From: Terriglobia bacterium
Lineage (GTDB): Bacteria > Acidobacteriota > Terriglobia > Terriglobales > Acidobacteriaceae
NCBI GenBank assembly: GCA_020072645.1
Contig: JAIQGK010000027.1
Span: 1-47,000, forward strand
Length of the DNA stretch: 47,000 nt
Direction of reading: 5' to 3'
The notes below the pieces were generated by a model that saw only the letters and a program-made list of their open reading frames with translations, ran no database searches and was not told the DNA's origin. The position numbers were made by a program, and so were the translations under genes. Positions 43,958 to 47,000 of the stretch are shown here, piece after piece. Position 1 is the stretch's first letter, and each line of letters opens with the position of its first letter.

Positions 43958-44217
43958 TCACCGTCCGGGTGAAAAGCACACTCTTGCAGTCAGCCTCATT
44001 CGACGCTCGCCGGCGGGAGATGCAAGTCCAGTTCGTGAACGGCACCAAGAAAACATATTGCAGCGTATCCCGCATGACATTCCTGCAACTCGTTCGCGCT
44101 CGAAGCGTGGGGCGGTTTTATCGCCGCGTGATCATGGGGAAGTTTACCCAGGTCAGTGAAACGAGGAAGCAGCAGGGAAAGACGTTAGAGGCGGGCCGGG
44201 CGGTCCGTCAGGTTTAA
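43954..44217 (+). CDS. KTSC-domain protein
   Basis: An 87-residue protein. ATG 43954 overlaps the previous stop and is preceded by GAAAGGGG, so I prefer it over an earlier in-frame start. The core follows the KTSC pattern: VKSTLLQSASFDARRREMQV, then VQFVNGTKKTYCSVS, the helix LQLVRARSVGRFYRRVIMG. KTSC modules occur at the C-terminus of some lysyl-tRNA synthetases and as stand-alone phage and bacterial proteins, and are thought to bind nucleic acid or protein partners. The role here is unknown. Confidence 0.7.
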   Translation: MITVRVKSTLLQSASFDARRREMQVQFVNGTKKTYCSVSRMTFLQLVRARSVGRFYRRVIMGKFTQVSETRKQQGKTLEAGRAVRQV

Positions 44218-44306
44218 CGGTCGCCCGGTTTCAAAAATCTCCTACCTGATTGTTCCGGTTGCCACCGAGCCAGGTTGGAAACTTCGATGAAAGGTCAATC
44301 AACCCA

Positions 44307-44654
44307 ATGACTACGTTATCACCAACCCAACGGAAAGACCATCGCCTCGATCGCTCAAGCGAAGCAGAGTTACGCGCGATCCGAGTACTTAATCTTGACA
44401 AAGTGCGCCGCTATCCGGCGATTGACTACAACCCGCGTTCCTTCCGAGTGCAGGTCATTCAGTCAGCTTTACCTCTCTGGCCCAACCGGTTCGACCTCTG
44501 CCGGGCGACTTCGAAGGTGACAAGGATGATTCACGACTTCGGAAACGTGCGGATCGCGCACAGTATCAATCAGGCGCTGCGACTTCTGCAACAGCCGTTA
44601 GCCAAAAAGCCCACCACGGCCACAACCGCCAGCGGTTCGGAGCGTGCCGCATGA
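44307..44654 (+). CDS. Small basic protein of unknown function
   Basis: A 115-residue protein. ATG 44307 with AAAGG about 12 bases upstream is preferred over a TTG at 44250. It is rich in Arg (ELRAIRVLNLDKVRRYPAID, RFDLCRATSKVTRMIHD) and ends in a low-complexity Thr/Ala tail. The stop overlaps the next ATG (ATGA). Nucleic-acid binding is possible from its charge. Confidence 0.5.
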   Translation: MTTLSPTQRKDHRLDRSSEAELRAIRVLNLDKVRRYPAIDYNPRSFRVQVIQSALPLWPNRFDLCRATSKVTRMIHDFGNVRIAHSINQALRLLQQPLAKKPTTATTASGSERAA

Positions 44655-44908
44655 AAGCAGCCCTTGAGAATCACTGGCGCAATGGCATGGCAACCGCCAC
44701 CGCTCCATCCAACGCGGCAGAGCGTAAGCCACCACAAAGAGAAAAGCAGCAGTCCGCGCCACCCAGGACACCGGCAATCACGCTGTATTTTGCCGTGGGC
44801 CTGCGCCGGTTCGCCCTGCTGCAGTCGCATGAAGTGACGGCAGAAAACGTCATCGCAGCCGTCGAGCATGCAGCCAAACTGATGCAGCAGAAAGCGGAGG
44901 CCCGGTAA
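44651..44908 (+). CDS. Small protein of unknown function
   Basis: An 85-residue protein, translationally coupled to the gene before it. The first 40 residues are a polar linker; the rest forms a strand-helix unit (AITLYFAVGLRRFALLQ, TAENVIAAVEHAAKLMQQ). No family recognised. Confidence 0.5.
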   Translation: MKAALENHWRNGMATATAPSNAAERKPPQREKQQSAPPRTPAITLYFAVGLRRFALLQSHEVTAENVIAAVEHAAKLMQQKAEAR

Positions 44909-44910
44909 AC

Positions 44911-45345
44911 ATGGCCAACTTCTTAGAAGATTATTCGCCTTTTCAGGCAGGACTCGGGAGGTTCGCAGGCATGATACAGATCCCACTGGGGCAAGATCGC
45001 GGATGGATCGAACTGCACATTGACGGGCGGGCCGTACTCTTCAGCGTGGACTACCCGGACGAACCCATTTTCCACTTCAATGCGGAAGATGCTGAAATGC
45101 TCGGCGCACTAGCAAGTGAGTTGGGAACCATGAGCGAAGCATGGGAGGAATTGAAAAAGCAATCGCCAGAACACATCAACCCGGCAGGGACCACGGGAAA
45201 CAAGTACGACCACCAGGGCGGCGAGGAAGAAGAACCCGGCGAAGCCACACACTCACCCGGCAAGAGATCACCGTCGCCGCTGCCAGATCAGCCCAAGCTC
45301 GTCGGCATGGGCGCGCCAAAGGTCGCGACCGCGGGAAGCCCGTAA
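44911..45345 (+). CDS. Acidic small protein of unknown function
   Basis: A 144-residue protein with GGAGG about ten bases upstream, starting two bases after the previous stop. Residues 20-75 form a compact beta-rich part (GMIQIPLGQDRGWIELHIDG, AVLFSVDYPDEPIFHFNAED), followed by an acidic, Pro-rich, disordered tail. It is the last gene of the cluster. No family recognised. Confidence 0.55.
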   Translation: MANFLEDYSPFQAGLGRFAGMIQIPLGQDRGWIELHIDGRAVLFSVDYPDEPIFHFNAEDAEMLGALASELGTMSEAWEELKKQSPEHINPAGTTGNKYDHQGGEEEEPGEATHSPGKRSPSPLPDQPKLVGMGAPKVATAGSP

Positions 45346-45387
45346 ATTGGCATGGTTGCTTTTAACAGCCGTGTTCTGCTAGTGTCT

Positions 45388-45539
45388 GATCTGTTCTTAT
45401 TTGTCCCCGGAATTTCCCAAGCGGTATCCAGACGGTGAAGGTGCAGATGCAACTTGGGCGAGATTCCGAGGGCCATTGTAGGGGCTGACTTCCTAAAATG
45501 CTCCATCGACCTCGCCAACTCGGCGGGGCTTTTCTTTTT
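45388..45539 (+). ncRNA. Candidate structured RNA ending in an intrinsic terminator
   Basis: The gap between two protein genes holds an extended stem: CCCAAG (45416-45421) with CTTGGG (45453-45458), CGGAAT (45408-45413) with ATTCCG (45463-45468), and CCC (45405-45407) with GGG (45470-45472), separated by a small internal loop and a one-base bulge. It encloses about 30 bases. A weak promoter (TTGCTT near 45356, TAGTGT near 45379, 18-base gap) lies before it and a strong terminator at 45510-45539 after it. This is the layout of a ~150-nt small RNA. It could also be an attenuator leader for the gene at 45566. The exact 5' end is not known. Confidence 0.45.
45510..45539 (+). terminator. Rho-independent terminator
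   Basis: CCTCGCC and GGCGGGG form a seven-pair stem (one G-U pair) around AACTC, followed immediately by CTTTTCTTTTT. This is a textbook intrinsic terminator on the plus strand. Confidence 0.8.
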
Positions 45540-45565
45540 GGTCCCCGCTCAAGCGAGGGAATGAG

Positions 45566-45814
45566 ATGGCAGCAAAAATTGCTGATCTAAAGACAATGCA
45601 GAAAGCCGCTGAAGAAGCTGGCTTAAACCAAGTCGAATGGGCGCGCATCGCCGGCGTGAATCGCTCCAAGTTGAATCTGGCGGTTCACGGCAAGACTGAG
45701 TTATCGCCTGATGAAATGGCCCGATGTTCAGACGCTCTCCGCAAGATCCTTGCAGCGCGAGTGTCCGTATTCAACCAATTACTGAAATCAAATTTTTGTG
45801 CTGTAGCAGCGTAG
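45566..45814 (+). CDS. Small XRE-like helix-turn-helix protein
   Basis: An 82-residue protein with GAGGGAA before the ATG. The helix-turn-helix spans AAEEAGLNQVEWARIAGV and NRSKLNLAVHGKTELSPDEM, in the manner of phage Cro/cI-type or XRE regulators, though short. It follows directly after the terminator of the candidate RNA. It may regulate the right-hand phage-like block. Confidence 0.65.
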   Translation: MAAKIADLKTMQKAAEEAGLNQVEWARIAGVNRSKLNLAVHGKTELSPDEMARCSDALRKILAARVSVFNQLLKSNFCAVAA

Positions 45815-45930
45815 GAGAACTTCGTCGTCAAATAGTCAGGCCATCCGCATGGAAGGCGAATGGCCTGGATGTTTCGAACCCACAATTCAAATTCAACCGG
45901 GTGTAAAGAGCACCCAGAGGTAGTAGCCTG

Positions 45931-46218
45931 ATGAGGATTTTAGCCGAGCATCCCGGCAAAAACAACAGCAGTATTCAAAATGGCGGGCAGATTATGGGCG
46001 CCACTGCGCGCCCTCTGCCAGTCGTCAATTCATCAGGCAAGTCATCAAGTGCGCGAACAGAATCGCGCCGTCCACGGAACGATGGTCCTGTGTGCGCGCC
46101 TGCCCCCTACCCGCTAATCACTCCAGGAACGTACCCGCACCATGTCAAGGCTACCCATACTGAAGTGAGAAAGAACGTAGTGATCCGGCGGCAGTTACTC
46201 GCGGAGATGGATTGCTAG
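45931..46218 (+). CDS. Phage-like protein, probably truncated at the contig junction
   Basis: A 95-codon frame with AGAGG before the ATG. The first half is a polar linker. The second half (YPLITPGTYPHHVKATHTEV, then RKNVVIRRQLLAEMDC) looks like the opening strand of a domain seen at the start of phage DNA-metabolism proteins, which usually continue much further. It stops at 46218, just where base composition changes, so the gene may be cut off. Family unknown. Confidence 0.4.
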   Translation: MRILAEHPGKNNSSIQNGGQIMGATARPLPVVNSSGKSSSARTESRRPRNDGPVCAPAPYPLITPGTYPHHVKATHTEVRKNVVIRRQLLAEMDC

Positions 46219-46248
46219 TGACGCGATTTTTTAGCTGATACCAAGAGA

Positions 46249-46509
46249 ATGAGCTTAACGGCTCACGGTTGCTTCGCGGCACTGCTTTACCGAGATACAA
46301 AACAACGGGCCGGTAAAGTTGTTACGCTGGTCGAAGGATTTGTAGGAAAAGAAGAAGATTTGAAAGAACTGGAGAAAAAATTAAAATCGTATTGCGGAAC
46401 CGGCGGCTCTTCAAAGGATGGCCAAATTATTATACAGGGAGATCAGAGAGAAAAGGTGATGCAGTGGTTGCAGAAAAATAATTATGCTAAATCAAAGAGA
46501 ATTAATTAA
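46249..46509 (+). CDS. SUI1/YciH-family translation factor with foreign or truncated N-terminus
   Basis: From residue 17 on (DTKQRAGKVVTLVEGFVG, then KKLKSYCGTGGSSKDGQIII and QGDQREKVMQWLQKN) this is a bacterial SUI1/eIF1-like domain of the kind found in Bacteroidota. In those proteins the domain is preceded by about 30-50 residues that are absent here; instead 16 residues of unrelated sequence (MSLTAHGCFAALLYR) lead in, from a region of different base composition. The gene therefore looks joined at about 46290. Its stop overlaps the convergent gene. Confidence 0.75.
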   Translation: MSLTAHGCFAALLYRDTKQRAGKVVTLVEGFVGKEEDLKELEKKLKSYCGTGGSSKDGQIIIQGDQREKVMQWLQKNNYAKSKRIN

Positions 46510-46754
46510 TCTATTTTGTTTTCGGAAATGATTTCTTTTTCATTCTCAAAATAACTCAACGCACCGCTGGGACATTTTTTTACCTGTTCAATGATACGTT
46601 CAGTGCTGGCGCCATCCATTTTTATCCAGGGCCGTTCTCTTGGACTGAAAACTTCGATCAATCCTTTCCAACAAAGAGTGGAATGCTGGCATACATCTGG
46701 TTTCCAGACAACCGTTATGTCATCGTTGCTGTATTTGAAAGTTTTTTGAGACAT
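46506..46754 (-). CDS. YjdI-like divergent 4Fe-4S protein
   Basis: An 82-residue protein of the YjdI/Fer4_19 type, with the conserved DITVVWKPDVCQHSTLCWKG, RPWIKMDGA and KKCPSGALSYFEN. The cysteines (CQHSTLC and KCPSGA) supply ligands for a presumed iron-sulfur cluster. The upstream region is AT-rich with no Shine-Dalgarno sequence, typical of Bacteroidota genes and unlike the rest of the window. Confidence 0.85.
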   Translation of the reverse strand: MSQKTFKYSNDDITVVWKPDVCQHSTLCWKGLIEVFSPRERPWIKMDGASTERIIEQVKKCPSGALSYFENEKEIISENKID

Positions 46755-46812
46755 GAAATAATTAGTAATAATCTATATTAAGTTACAGCAAGAAAAATAA
46801 ACATTCAAATAG

Positions 46813-47000
46813 TTATTGCCCCTGCGCCAGACTATAAGCCCTTTTATCTCCCCACATATTCAATAGTTCCAACGAACAAACTTTGAAATCACCACTTAAG
46901 CCGATATAAAGTCCTATCACATCCTGCTGACGCACCGGTTCGGCATCAACGCTTTCAAACCGGGCATTGTATTGATTCACGAGGTTGGTATAAACAGATC
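46813..47000 (-). CDS. C-terminal end of a protein running off the window
   Basis: A frame open from the window edge to TAA at 46813-46815 gives 62 residues, including PVRQQDVIGLYIGLSGDFKV and ELLNMWGDKRAYSLAQGQ. The sequence is protein-like with normal codon use for an AT-leaning genome. The start lies outside the window. I do not recognise the family. Confidence 0.6.
   Translation of the reverse strand, partial: SVYTNLVNQYNARFESVDAEPVRQQDVIGLYIGLSGDFKVCSLELLNMWGDKRAYSLAQGQ

Overview
The window looks like a metagenome-derived bacterial contig of moderately high G+C, most likely from a soil acidobacterium. That is an inference from gene style (Shine-Dalgarno-led genes, giant Ig/PKD-rich RHS protein, LytTR regulator, YajQ next to a long-chain polyprenyl synthase), not from a marker gene. 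No rRNA, tRNA, CRISPR array, integrase, transposase, capsid or terminase gene was recognised. The last ~0.7 kb is AT-rich, lacks Shine-Dalgarno sequences and encodes Bacteroidota-type proteins, so a foreign or chimeric join near 46.2-46.3 kb is likely.

Layout. (1) 0.5-13.7 kb, + strand: a ~4,030-residue secreted RHS/YD-repeat protein with Ig, PKD-like and PA14-like modules and a C-terminal Tox-REase-7-like nuclease tip, followed by two small genes that are candidate immunity genes. (2) 14.2-21.3 kb, - strand: an efflux operon reading ArsR regulator, small secreted protein, TolC-like outer membrane protein, lipoprotein adaptor, RND permease, DUF2892 membrane protein. The last three junctions between tolC-like, adaptor and permease genes and the DUF2892 gene are overlaps or very short gaps. 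A CRP/FNR-type palindrome lies upstream of the ArsR gene. (3) 21.4-23.8 kb, - strand: housekeeping genes yajQ, polyprenyl diphosphate synthase and a LytTR response regulator.

(4) 23.9-36.0 kb: a phage-like late block. A Hint-fold-like protein is coupled by one base to a 2,203-residue phage polyvalent protein with VTFGE repeats, a GGDEF-like module and a ParB/sulfiredoxin-like module. Two 56-codon ORFs are nested in the same shifted frame of that gene. Then follow a secreted appendage-like protein, a convergent beta-helix-like lipoprotein, a tiny basic protein with a probable leaderless mRNA, membrane proteins and a 47-residue Cys-rich secreted peptide. The block ends against a broken ATP-dependent DNA ligase (LigD type). 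(5) 36.4-38.8 kb: an XRE-ImmA/IrrE metallopeptidase gene overlapping a PIN-like nuclease gene (toxin-antitoxin or defence candidate), then a small conserved-looking gene on the other strand. (6) 38.8-46.2 kb: a second phage or mobile-element block of small genes: HU, membrane proteins, an excisionase-like HTH, a KTSC-domain protein, an XRE-like HTH, a candidate structured RNA with its own terminator, and a truncated duplicate of part of the polyvalent gene that shares 117 identical bases with it.

How the parts fit: the left 24 kb is ordinary chromosome with a contact-toxin locus and an efflux pump. The right half is a mosaic of prophage pieces with late (virion) and early (regulatory) genes but no visible head, packaging or integration genes, so it is either a decayed prophage, a satellite, or only one end of an element that extends outside the window.
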